A DNA stretch of 16,970 nt from Rothia gullae (GTDB lineage: Bacteria; Actinomycetota; Actinomycetes; Actinomycetales; Micrococcaceae), in the NCBI RefSeq assembly GCF_024294905.1, contig NZ_JANCOC010000017.1, positions 1-16,970 on the forward strand, in the 5' to 3' direction. A model generated the notes under the pieces. The model was not told the DNA's origin. It ran no database searches and saw only the letters and a program-made list of their open reading frames with translations. The translations under genes were made by a program, and so were the position numbers. Positions 1 through 6,356 of the stretch are shown piece after piece; position 1 is the stretch's first letter; each line of letters begins with the position of its first letter.

Positions 1-90
1 CCCCCCCCACCCCCCCCCCCCCACACACCCACCCCCCGTTTTCATCTACTGTCCGGTGGGGGGGGGCCCCCCCCCCCCCCCCCCCCCCCC
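1..90. other. Homopolymer C-rich contig end, probable artefact
   Basis: Long runs of C, with one short run of G and a short non-repetitive island around 39-57, occupy the first 90 bases. Nothing coding is visible. Read outward on the minus strand this end is poly-G, as is the right end of the window on the plus strand. That symmetry suggests poly-G read tails from two-colour sequencing extended the contig; it is not genomic sequence in my judgement. Confidence 0.85.
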
Positions 91-405
91 ACAACTGTTT
101 TTGAGTGGGCTTATGCGTGAGTGGGTTTATGGGCGGGCGCTGCTGGGGGTTTGGGGCTGGGCCTTCCACTGCTGGTAGGCGCTCGTGGCGAGGAATCGTG
201 CACGGTTCGCGTCGCTGAGCGTCTTGACCTGCGTAAACATGGAGATTATCGGGCTCTTGGAGCAAATACGGCACAAAGACACCAGCGTCAGATATTGCTA
301 TTTACTCGATAATCAGCAGAAGCCAACATGCCCGGAGGGTCACGGTCAGGGCGCCCATGGCACAACCTTCAGCTCCGTAAAAGCCTGCACCTCAACGGCC
401 CAACG
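91..405. other. Left flank without a convincing complete gene; coding-like scraps
   Basis: No complete gene is convincing here. On the minus strand there are short stretches with GC-rich third positions in different frames. The best is 240-127, an ATG-started 37-codon frame ending in TAA and containing LSDANRARFLATSAYQQWK; it is open upstream to about 294 but has no Shine-Dalgarno. Two more lie nearer 405: a frame following the stop of the 406-975 gene that reads VEVQAFTELKVVPWAP, and one reading GALTVTLRACWLLLIIE. They could be remnants of a decayed gene or chance. A 13-bp near-direct repeat (GAGTGGG-C/T-TTATG) occurs at 103-115 and 119-131. Confidence 0.4.
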
Positions 406-975
406 CTACTGCAGGAGGAAGTAGATAAGTCCCCTAACGTATTCCCAGAGCAGCACCGAGAGGACGCACTGCGCAACAAATGCGGCTATAGCTGCGAGGG
501 TTGGTATCCAGTAGCTACGCTTAGAACATGCAATAAAAACTGCTATAAAAATAACGCATGAGACAATATCGGGACCACAGAGAATGAATGCTTGCAAATC
601 ATATGGCCACAATATTCCATGCATATATTCTGTAGGGGCTTTACATGGACTGACGATATAGCTTTTTACAATTTCATAAGTCCCATACATTTTAAAAACT
701 AAATATAGCGACGCAATCCAAAAAATGCCTATGCGAAGCTTTACACCCAGCCATATACTAAAAATCTGCCACAAGCTAGCAAGTACAACTCCCACCACAA
801 AGAAGGGTATATAGTCGAAATAGCTACCTTGCCACCCATCACATGGCGAGACAAATCCATTGAAATCTGCATACAGGCTAGTTGGGAAAATATAGAAAAA
901 TTGCAACACAATGAGAAACAAGATATACAAAATTATTTTCTCATTTACGGCAAACATCTTATATGTAGAATTCAT
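406..975 (-). CDS. Hypothetical multi-pass membrane protein (189 aa)
   Basis: I do not recognise this family. The protein has about five hydrophobic segments, near residues 14-33, 55-75, 81-98, 125-150 and 155-182. A Cys-containing loop (C45) and a second Cys (C111) lie between helices, and there is no obvious catalytic motif. The start chosen is the ATG at 975 because AAAGGAAA sits 7-14 bases upstream; the longer frame from 999 would place that ribosome site inside the gene. Base composition is clearly more AT-rich than the genes from 1802 onward, which suggests acquired or lineage-specific DNA. It lies downstream of, and in the same orientation as, the 115-residue membrane protein, separated by about 200 bases and a hairpin. 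No function is assigned. Confidence 0.7.
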   Translation of the reverse strand: MNSTYKMFAVNEKIILYILFLIVLQFFYIFPTSLYADFNGFVSPCDGWQGSYFDYIPFFVVGVVLASLWQIFSIWLGVKLRIGIFWIASLYLVFKMYGTYEIVKSYIVSPCKAPTEYMHGILWPYDLQAFILCGPDIVSCVIFIAVFIACSKRSYWIPTLAAIAAFVAQCVLSVLLWEYVRGLIYFLLQ

Positions 976-1043
976 GATGCCATTTCCTTTCAGTAGCATA
1001 AAACGCTAGTAGCGCAACAAAACTAGATTCAACATATCCACTC

Positions 1044-1127
1044 TCAGTTACTCCCCCTGACGAACCGTTTCTTTACAGAGACGATTACCTCACGCCACTC
1101 CGTCACGGAATACCCATCATGGAACAT
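1044..1127 (-). CDS. Possible 27-residue small ORF
   Basis: This minus-strand frame runs from ATG 1127 to TGA 1044 and encodes a short basic peptide with the segment YSVTEWREVIVSVKKRF, which looks amphipathic. No Shine-Dalgarno is seen: the start is only 6 bases after a perfect 11-bp hairpin. The same frame is open back to the TAA of the upstream 115-residue gene. It may be a real small peptide, the remnant of a longer gene, or chance. I cannot decide, so confidence is low. Confidence 0.18.
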   Translation of the reverse strand: MFHDGYSVTEWREVIVSVKKRFVRGSN

Positions 1128-1133
1128 AGCTAC

Positions 1134-1160
1134 GGCGGTGACCGTTGTTCGGTCACCGCC
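1134..1160 (-). terminator. Hairpin downstream of the 115-aa membrane gene
   Basis: Arms GGCGGTGACCG (1134-1144) and CGGTCACCGCC (1150-1160) pair perfectly over 11 bp around a 5-base loop. The hairpin starts about 21 bases after the TAA of the 1182-1529 gene. No U-tract follows on either strand, so it would be a tail-less terminator, which is common in actinobacteria, or a regulatory hairpin before the small ORF at 1127. Confidence 0.5.
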
Positions 1161-1181
1161 ACAACTGTTATAGGGTGCAGG

Positions 1182-1529
1182 TTAGGGCAGGAGCGCCAAC
1201 CCAAACTCAATAACAATCAGCGCGATAGCACACGCGAAGAGTACCCCACGCGGCACATTGAACTTCTGCCAGAGATCATACAGCTGGCTGGGAACCAACC
1301 AAATAACGCCCGCCCGAAAGGCAATCGTCATCAGGGGGCCACCCCACTGAATAATCATCAGAGCAAGAGCAAAACTCAGGCTGAGCACATCCAGGATGCG
1401 CCGGTGCTTTAGCACCTGCTCCCTCTCCTTCTGATAGCCAGGGTTGTTTAGCAACCTTGGTGGTGCTTTTTTCAGCTGACCCACAATGACCAAAACCGCC
1501 AGCGGAATCAGGGAAATATCGAAGAACAT
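1182..1529 (-). CDS. Hypothetical small membrane protein (115 aa)
   Basis: The 115-residue product has hydrophobic stretches near residues 3-18, 46-61, 66-84 and 95-113. A basic loop between the first two (KKAPPRLLNNPGYQKEREQ and following residues) probably faces the cytoplasm. I do not recognise the family and see no catalytic motif. The ATG at 1529 is preceded by AAAGGCGG at a normal distance. A second minus-strand frame (1276-1545) and a plus-strand frame (1119-1412) overlap it, but they lack the hydrophobic periodicity and a good ribosome site. A perfect hairpin follows the stop. It shares strand and AT-richer flank with the 189-aa membrane protein downstream and may be cotranscribed with it. 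Function unknown. Confidence 0.65.
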   Translation of the reverse strand: MFFDISLIPLAVLVIVGQLKKAPPRLLNNPGYQKEREQVLKHRRILDVLSLSFALALMIIQWGGPLMTIAFRAGVIWLVPSQLYDLWQKFNVPRGVLFACAIALIVIEFGLALLP

Positions 1530-1719
1530 GGGAACCGCCTTTCACGTTGGGGTTCGCTCGCTACGCCGGTGACGAGCTGATGGCGCACCATCATTGGTGA
1601 AAAATTCTCAAAAACAAGTAGTGTGCAACACGTATATAACGTATTGTGGGTTACTTTACAGCACACATAGACCCTATTCAAGAGGTAAACAGCTCCCCCT
1701 CCCCCAAAAAATTTTGAAA
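1530..1719. other. AT-rich intergenic stretch before the apeB terminator
   Basis: No gene is seen in this stretch. On the minus strand a TA-rich core (TACGTTATATACG, about 1629-1641) is the most likely promoter region for the 115-aa membrane gene, but no good -35 could be fixed. A short GTG-TGCAA-CAC inverted repeat lies just beside it. Confidence 0.3.
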
Positions 1720-1766
1720 AATTTTTAAAAAATAAGGGCGCCGGGAACCTTACGTTCCCGGCGCCC
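1720..1766 (-). terminator. Strong intrinsic terminator of apeB
   Basis: A perfect 13-bp stem, GGGCGCCGGGAAC (1736-1748) and GTTCCCGGCGCCC (1754-1766), closes a 5-base loop. On the minus strand it is followed by TTATTTTTTAAAAATTTTT. It lies 35 bases past the aminopeptidase stop, so it is the clear end of that transcript. Confidence 0.93.
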
Positions 1767-1801
1767 ACTCCCCAGCTGTTCATAGCTCAGCGGGATTCAA
1801 T

Positions 1802-3109
1802 TTAGAGGCGGAAGAAGCCTTCCACCGCGCGCGTCATGTACGCCATGTCGTCCACATGGCACATCTCGCGCATCGAATGCATCGACAGCAAACCAATACC
1901 CACATCCACGGTGCGCATACCCAGGCGAGTCGCCGTAATCGGGCCAATCGTCGAACCACACGGCATATTGTTATTCGACACGAACTCCTGATACGGCACA
2001 CCAGCCTTCGTACACGCCGCAGCAAACACGCCAGCACCCACCGAATCCGTCGCATAACGCTGGTTCGCGTTAATCTTCAGCAACGGACCACCACCGGGCA
2101 GCGGCTGCACGGTCGGGTCGTGGTGACCCTGATAGTTCGGGTGCACCAGGTGACCAGCATCAGCCGACAGGCAGAACGACGCCGCCACCGAACGGCGGTA
2201 CTCCTCCGTGCCCTCACCGCGCGCAGCAGACAGGCGCACCAAAATATCCTCCAGGAACGGGCCAGCCGCACCACTACGCGACTCCGAACCAAGCTCCTCA
2301 TGGTCAAACGCCGCAAGCATCACAGTCTCGGTAGCGTGCTCGTCCGCGTTATCGGCAACGTAACGCTCCAGGGCGGTCAAACCCGCATGCACCGAAGACA
2401 GGTTATCCAGGCGACCGGAAGCGAACAGCTCCTGATCGGCACCAAAACGGCGCGGCGGCTGCGAATCAGCGAACAGCAGGTCGTAACCCACGATGCTCTG
2501 CGGGTTGACCGGCTCGCCGTCAATCACGTGCTTCGCCATGTAGCCGAGCACGTCGTTCTCCGCCGGGTCCACACCCCACACGGGGTACATGTTGAACTGC
2601 TTGTCCAGCACCAGTTCGTTGCGCTTGTGGTCCAGGTGCGGTGCCAGCTGCGGGATGCGCGCAATCGGGCCGGTGCGCACCAGGCGGTCCTTCAGCTCGC
2701 CGTCCTCCAGGACGGTGAGGCGGCCCGCCACGCACAGCTCGCGGTCCAGGAAGGAGTTCAGCAGTGCACCACCGTAGTTCTCGACGGCAATCTGGTGCCA
2801 GCCCTTGGTGGTGATGGAGGAGGAGGGCTTGACCTTCAGGGAGGGCGAGTCGGTATGCGCACCCAGCACGCGGTAGCCGCTTGCCTTCTGCGCCTTCGCG
2901 CCGCCAGCCCAGGCGATAATCGCGCCATCACGGACGACGAAGTGGCGGCCGGTTGCAGTCTGCGGGTCCCATGCTTCGGTCTCTACAAGCTCGGTGAAGC
3001 CTGCTGCTTGCAGGCGGCGCGCTACCGTGCGCGCGGCGAGGTAAGAGACCGGCGACTCCGCCACGAATGCGGCGAGGTCTTCAATATTTTTTACAGCATC
3101 AACAGTCAT
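1802..3109 (-). CDS. apeB: M18 family zinc aminopeptidase
   Basis: This is a cytosolic metallo-aminopeptidase of family M18 (aspartyl aminopeptidase type), which removes N-terminal residues from peptides. At 435 residues it has the normal family length. The expected metal and catalytic motifs appear in order: AHTDSP (H85, D87), SGRLDN (D235), DHEELGS (E271/E272), SADAGH (D317) and LSMHSMRE (H411). The conserved NYGG segment lies at 111-114. The ATG at 3109 has AAAAGGTAGGG upstream. The next gene upstream on the same strand is the CPBP protease, 144 bases away with a weak hairpin between, so the two may be separate units. A strong U-tailed terminator follows. A long antisense open frame over the same DNA is a GC shadow. 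Substrate preference (Asp/Glu or broader) cannot be read from the sequence. Confidence 0.96.
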   Translation of the reverse strand: MTVDAVKNIEDLAAFVAESPVSYLAARTVARRLQAAGFTELVETEAWDPQTATGRHFVVRDGAIIAWAGGAKAQKASGYRVLGAHTDSPSLKVKPSSSITTKGWHQIAVENYGGALLNSFLDRELCVAGRLTVLEDGELKDRLVRTGPIARIPQLAPHLDHKRNELVLDKQFNMYPVWGVDPAENDVLGYMAKHVIDGEPVNPQSIVGYDLLFADSQPPRRFGADQELFASGRLDNLSSVHAGLTALERYVADNADEHATETVMLAAFDHEELGSESRSGAAGPFLEDILVRLSAARGEGTEEYRRSVAASFCLSADAGHLVHPNYQGHHDPTVQPLPGGGPLLKINANQRYATDSVGAGVFAAACTKAGVPYQEFVSNNNMPCGSTIGPITATRLGMRTVDVGIGLLSMHSMREMCHVDDMAYMTRAVEGFFRL

Positions 3110-3211
3110 GGTTTAACCCTACCTTTTCTTGGGTGTTGACGGGGTGACCGGGGCTGGTAGTCCACGCGGTGTGGAGTAATAGCCCTGGTGAGGCTCGAAT
3201 GGAGCGGGGTG

Positions 3212-3246
3212 GGCGGGCTGGGGTAGCTGGGCCAGAGCAACCCGCC
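3212..3246 (-). terminator. Weak hairpin after the CPBP protease gene
   Basis: Arms GGCGGGCTG (3212-3220) and CAACCCGCC (3238-3246) can pair over 9 bp with one G-U. The hairpin is 7 bases past the stop of the CPBP gene. There is no U-tract, so termination is possible but unproven. Confidence 0.35.
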
Positions 3247-3253
3247 AACCAGC

Positions 3254-4234
3254 CTATTTATCAACCTTGAGCGGTTGTGTTTCACGTGAAACCTCGCCGC
3301 GGCGAGCGCGTGCGTTGAAGATTAGGCAGGCGAGCACCACGTACACGCCTTCCAGCGCGATGCCCTGCAGCGCATCCAGAGGGGTCACACCCTCGGAGGC
3401 GAACGGATCCAGACCAGCCACCATGGACAGCAGCATCAGGATCACGTTATTTGCCACGTGCAGGCTGATGGAGGCTTCCAGACCGCCGGTGTACCAGCAG
3501 AGGAAACCCGCATAAATACCCATCGCAAGAATCGTGCTCTGACCCCAGGGGTCGTAGGCGTGGGAGAGCATGAACAGCACGGCGGGCAGCGCTATCGGCA
3601 GCCAGGGGGTGCGGAGCCAGCGGCCCAGCATCTGCATCATGAAGCCGCGGTAGGCGAGCTCTTCGGCGTAGCACTGCACAGGTACCAGGAGCAGCATCAT
3701 CGCCACATAAACCCAAAATTCAATCTGTGGAGGTTGAAAATAGCGGTATTCGGGCAGGCTCTCACCGCTCAACGCCAGCATCACGGCGTAGTAGATGCCG
3801 TAGACAGCGAAGCTCAAACCCAGGTACGGAAGCAGCAGCGAGCGGCGCAGTCGGCCCGCCACCGAATGGATCAGACCCCAGGGCTTCGGGCCCACAATCA
3901 GGCGCGCCAGAAAGAGCGAAGGCACAATGGCGATCAGGGAGAGGAACGTCAGTGCGAACAGCGCCGGGTGCTCCATAATGACGGCGCGGTTCGTAGCTAC
4001 ATCCTGGAGGGAAACCCCCGAACCCCTAATCGACATAAACAGAGCGACTGAAATAATCAGGTTGAGGCCAATAAATACGGCGACGCCGAGCAGACCTTCC
4101 AGCAGAGGTGAGAACCAGCGGGATTTCGGGTCGGCGTGGGAGAGACGGTGGTAGGCAAGACCTGCAACAGGCGCAGGAGCAGCGGGGGTTCCGGCGGCTA
4201 CCTGCGGGGGTGCGGGAGGCGGTGTCGTGTTCAT
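3254..4234 (-). CDS. CPBP (Abi/CAAX) family intramembrane metalloprotease
   Basis: This is a polytopic membrane protein of the CPBP family (Pfam CAAX protease/Abi, Rce1-like), glutamate-type intramembrane proteases acting on membrane-bound or prenyl-like substrates. The three signature motifs are intact: EELAYR (E191, E192, R196), FMLSH (H225) and HVANN (H259, N263). About seven to eight hydrophobic segments span residues 45-305, after a Pro/Ala-rich cytoplasmic N-terminus of about 40 residues. Length (326 aa) is normal for actinobacterial members. The ATG at 4234 has AGGATTAAAG upstream. It is divergent from the 563-aa membrane protein. The last codons (V-S-R-E-T, residues 315-319) overlap a parS site. 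Its substrate is unknown; bacterial members are variously linked to bacteriocin self-immunity or membrane-protein processing, and nothing here selects one role. Confidence 0.92.
   Translation of the reverse strand: MNTTPPPAPPQVAAGTPAAPAPVAGLAYHRLSHADPKSRWFSPLLEGLLGVAVFIGLNLIISVALFMSIRGSGVSLQDVATNRAVIMEHPALFALTFLSLIAIVPSLFLARLIVGPKPWGLIHSVAGRLRRSLLLPYLGLSFAVYGIYYAVMLALSGESLPEYRYFQPPQIEFWVYVAMMLLLVPVQCYAEELAYRGFMMQMLGRWLRTPWLPIALPAVLFMLSHAYDPWGQSTILAMGIYAGFLCWYTGGLEASISLHVANNVILMLLSMVAGLDPFASEGVTPLDALQGIALEGVYVVLACLIFNARARRGEVSRETQPLKVDK
3278..3293. promoter_or_regulatory. parS: parS chromosome-partition site (ParB binding)
   Basis: The sequence TGTTTCACGTGAAACC matches the bacterial parS consensus TGTTTCACGTGAAACA at 15 of 16 positions, including the full 14-bp palindrome GTTTCACGTGAAAC. 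ParB loads on such sites to build the partition complex with ParA and SMC. parS sites usually cluster around oriC, so this part of the genome is probably origin-proximal. The site lies inside the 3' end of the CPBP protease gene. I saw no second copy in the window and no parA, parB or dnaA here. Confidence 0.88.
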
Positions 4235-4330
4235 TCTTTAATCCTAGCCTCCGCGGGATCGATGGTGACTGGGCATGCGGCAACCTTCAAGTACTGATTG
4301 ATACGGAATGTTCCAAAACCATTGAAAAAG

Positions 4331-4363
4331 CCGTGAATAAGGCTAAAAACCCACCATTCACGG
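4331..4363. promoter_or_regulatory. Inverted repeat in the divergent intergenic region
   Basis: CCGTGAAT (4331-4338) and ATTCACGG (4356-4363) form a perfect 8-bp inverted repeat with a 17-base spacer. It lies between the divergent CPBP gene and the 563-aa membrane protein gene. It could be an operator read by a dimeric regulator or a hairpin in a leader. No regulator family is implied by the sequence itself. Confidence 0.3.
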
Positions 4364-4374
4364 GGTTCATTTTC

Positions 4375-4404
4375 TGAACCTATGCCATAATTTGTAGCGA
4401 TAAT
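4375..4404 (+). promoter_or_regulatory. Possible promoter of the 563-aa membrane protein
   Basis: A -10-like GATAAT (4399-4404) lies 18 bases after TGAACC (4375-4380). The -10 is good and the -35 weak. It would give a leader of about 65-70 bases before the ATG at 4478. Confidence 0.35.
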
Positions 4405-4477
4405 ACACTCATATACATAGTCGCTGATGACCGCTCTTCCGGGGTGTTTTTTTCAGCACCAGAAAGGCTGCTTTCTT

Positions 4478-6169
4478 ATGGCACTCGTCTTCAATCCGCC
4501 GCCCAACTGGCCCGCTCCTCCTGCCGGATGGACCCCCACTCCTACGTGGCGTCCTGACCCCGCGTGGGGTCCCGTTCCTGAAGGTTGGCAGCTGTGGGTC
4601 GAAGAGCCCAAGCCTGAACCCGTTCAGGTTAAAGAGGCTACTATTGAGCCGCTGGTTCCCGAGGATTCCGCTGCTGAGGTGGCTCCCGCTGAGCAGGTTG
4701 CTGAGCCCGTAGCTACTGAGCATGCTGTTGAGGCTGAGCAGCCCGCCGAGGTTGCGGCGCCGCTGACCGTTGAGGCGCACGTTGTTGAGGCTCCGGTTGC
4801 CGAGCCCGCACTGTTCGAACCTGCGCTGTCCGAACCTGCCGTTTCTGAGCCGGTCGTTTCCGAGCCCGTTGTTGTTGATTCCGTCGCCGAGGTTGCCCCC
4901 GAGGCACCATCGGCACCTGAATCGGTCGCTGAGGCTCCCGCAGCTGAGGCACCCGCCTCCACCGAAGAGGATACCCACACTATCGAGAGCTCCCCGCTCA
5001 TTGAGTTCCACACCCCCGAAACCGAGCGCACCGTGAACCTCTCGGAACAGCCCGGTCAGAACATGCAGCCCGGTCAGAACGTACAGGGCGACCAGAACGC
5101 GCAGTTCATCCCGGCGGGTCAGGCTCCGAACGTCTTCCAGCCGAACCAGGCTGATGGTTTCCAGGGCCAGAACTTCCAGGGTGGCCAGTACCAGGGTCAG
5201 GGCTTCCAGGGCCAGGGTTTCCAGGGTCAGGGCTTCCAGGGCGGCCAGAACGTCCAGGGCGGCCAGTACCAGAACAACCCCTACCAGGGTCAGCCGTACA
5301 ACGCTCAGCAGCCATACGCAGGTCAGGGTGAGGACGGCTCCGAGAAGAAGGGCCCGTTCTCCGGCACCAAGATTTGGGGTGTTATCGGTGGCGCGCTGGC
5401 TCTGCTGGTTGTTATCATCCTGGCGATTGTCATGCTGATTCCGCGTGGCGGCTCGAACCCTACCTCCGGTTCTGCTGCAGCATCGAGCGCGGCGGCTACT
5501 TCCGCGGAGGCGTCCTCCGGGGCGGCATCCTCTGAGGCTTCTTCCGCAGCGCCGGTTGCTGCTGCTGAAGCGAAGATGCCCGAGGGTGAGTTCAAGGAAT
5601 ACAAGAAGACCGTCGCCGACAACAAGGACACCATCGACGTTGAGAAGATTAAGGGCGATGTCTCCGCAGGCCTGATCTACTACGAGTTCAAACCCGCAGA
5701 CGGTGTAGTCAACGCCTTCATCACCAGCCGTGACGACAAGGGCAACATCACCGCAGGTGTGAGCGTTCTCGACTCCACCCGCGACGGCAAGGAGCTCAAG
5801 GGCACCTCGTGGATTGACGCGAGCGGCCACTCCACCCCCACCCGCAAGCTGGAGCTGACCGGTAAGGGCGAGTGGACCATCCGCGTCTACGATGCAGACT
5901 CCGCACCCCACTACAAGAAGGGTGAGAAGTTCCAGAGCACCATGAACTACTACGCTTTCACCTACGAAGGCACCGAGGCAACTATGGAGTTCCAGACCAG
6001 CGGACCGACCACCCGCGGCTTCAGTGTTCTGAACGCGACTAAGAACGACCCGTTCTTCTCCTCGACCATCCCGACCGTGAAGAGCAGCATGCAGTGGGTT
6101 CAGAGCAACAAAAGCTACATGCAGGTTCGCACCGACTCCAACATTACTTGGAGCATCGGCACTAACTAA
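4478..6169 (+). CDS. Single-pass membrane protein with W/P-rich N-terminus and repeat-rich cytoplasmic region
   Basis: The 563-residue product has a clear modular layout. Residues 5-40 carry regularly spaced Trp in Pro-rich context (PPPNW, PPAGW, PTPTW, PDPAW, PEGWQLW), an N-terminal motif I know from many actinobacterial membrane proteins. Residues 41-180 are acidic Pro/Ala/Glu/Val-rich with EP-containing repeats. Residues 190-285 are Gln/Gly-rich with tandem FQGQG units. One membrane helix spans about 299-322 and is followed by a Ser/Ala linker (329-360). Residues 367-563 form a folded-looking domain, probably outside the cell. The ATG at 4478 is chosen because AGAAAGG precedes it; the frame upstream to 4427 has no such site. 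It ends at a very strong terminator. The function and the outer domain family are not recognised; an envelope-associated or sensor role is only a guess. Confidence 0.88.
   Translation: MALVFNPPPNWPAPPAGWTPTPTWRPDPAWGPVPEGWQLWVEEPKPEPVQVKEATIEPLVPEDSAAEVAPAEQVAEPVATEHAVEAEQPAEVAAPLTVEAHVVEAPVAEPALFEPALSEPAVSEPVVSEPVVVDSVAEVAPEAPSAPESVAEAPAAEAPASTEEDTHTIESSPLIEFHTPETERTVNLSEQPGQNMQPGQNVQGDQNAQFIPAGQAPNVFQPNQADGFQGQNFQGGQYQGQGFQGQGFQGQGFQGGQNVQGGQYQNNPYQGQPYNAQQPYAGQGEDGSEKKGPFSGTKIWGVIGGALALLVVIILAIVMLIPRGGSNPTSGSAAASSAAATSAEASSGAASSEASSAAPVAAAEAKMPEGEFKEYKKTVADNKDTIDVEKIKGDVSAGLIYYEFKPADGVVNAFITSRDDKGNITAGVSVLDSTRDGKELKGTSWIDASGHSTPTRKLELTGKGEWTIRVYDADSAPHYKKGEKFQSTMNYYAFTYEGTEATMEFQTSGPTTRGFSVLNATKNDPFFSSTIPTVKSSMQWVQSNKSYMQVRTDSNITWSIGTN
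5159..5272 (+). repeat. 15-bp tandem repeats encoding FQGQG units
   Basis: Imperfect tandem copies of a 15-base unit (ttccagggccagggt and variants) encode FQGQG/FQGGQ-type units, residues 228-265 of the membrane protein. Synonymous differences such as ggc/ggt show the copies are not very recent. Such repeats may vary in copy number between strains. Confidence 0.8.
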
Positions 6170-6196
6170 CAGCGTGACTGACTAGGTCAGTAGGCT

Positions 6197-6256
6197 GGGC
6201 ATAAAAGTATCCCCCGCGCCCGTCATAGGTGCGGGGGATACTTTTATGCCCTTTTT
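6197..6256 (+). terminator. Very strong intrinsic terminator with 21-bp perfect stem
   Basis: Bases 6197-6217 are the exact reverse complement of 6231-6251 (21 bp, including GTATCCCCCGC and GCGGGGGATAC). Three more pairs are possible inside the loop. A TTTTT tract follows at 6252-6256. It lies 28 bases after the stop of the 563-aa membrane protein and protects the convergent GT87 operon from read-through. Confidence 0.93.
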
Positions 6257-6328
6257 ATGCCCATTTATATGCACCCGGAGGCTATGTTCTGAGGTTCTGA
6301 CCGGTGGGCTTACGCCCCTGCCTGGAGG

Positions 6329-6350
6329 CGCCCGCCGCCGTGAGCGGGCG
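6329..6350 (-). terminator. Short GC hairpin at the end of the GT87 operon
   Basis: CGCCCGC (6329-6335) and GCGGGCG (6344-6350) form a 7-bp stem just after the TAA of the downstream GT87 gene. There is no U-tract on the minus strand, so it is a weak candidate. On the plus strand a T-rich stretch follows it. Confidence 0.35.
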
Positions 6351-6356
6351 GTTTCT

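Noticed and set aside
1856..3139. 427-codon plus-strand open frame antisense to the M18 aminopeptidase
   Set aside because: It is His/Arg-rich with no domain, and is a GC-bias shadow of a gene whose metal motifs are all on the other strand.
4409..5911. 500-codon minus-strand open frame antisense to the 563-aa membrane protein
   Set aside because: Composition is Leu/Gly/Arg low-complexity mirrored from the Pro/Glu/Gln repeats. The plus frame has the ribosome site, membrane helix and terminator.
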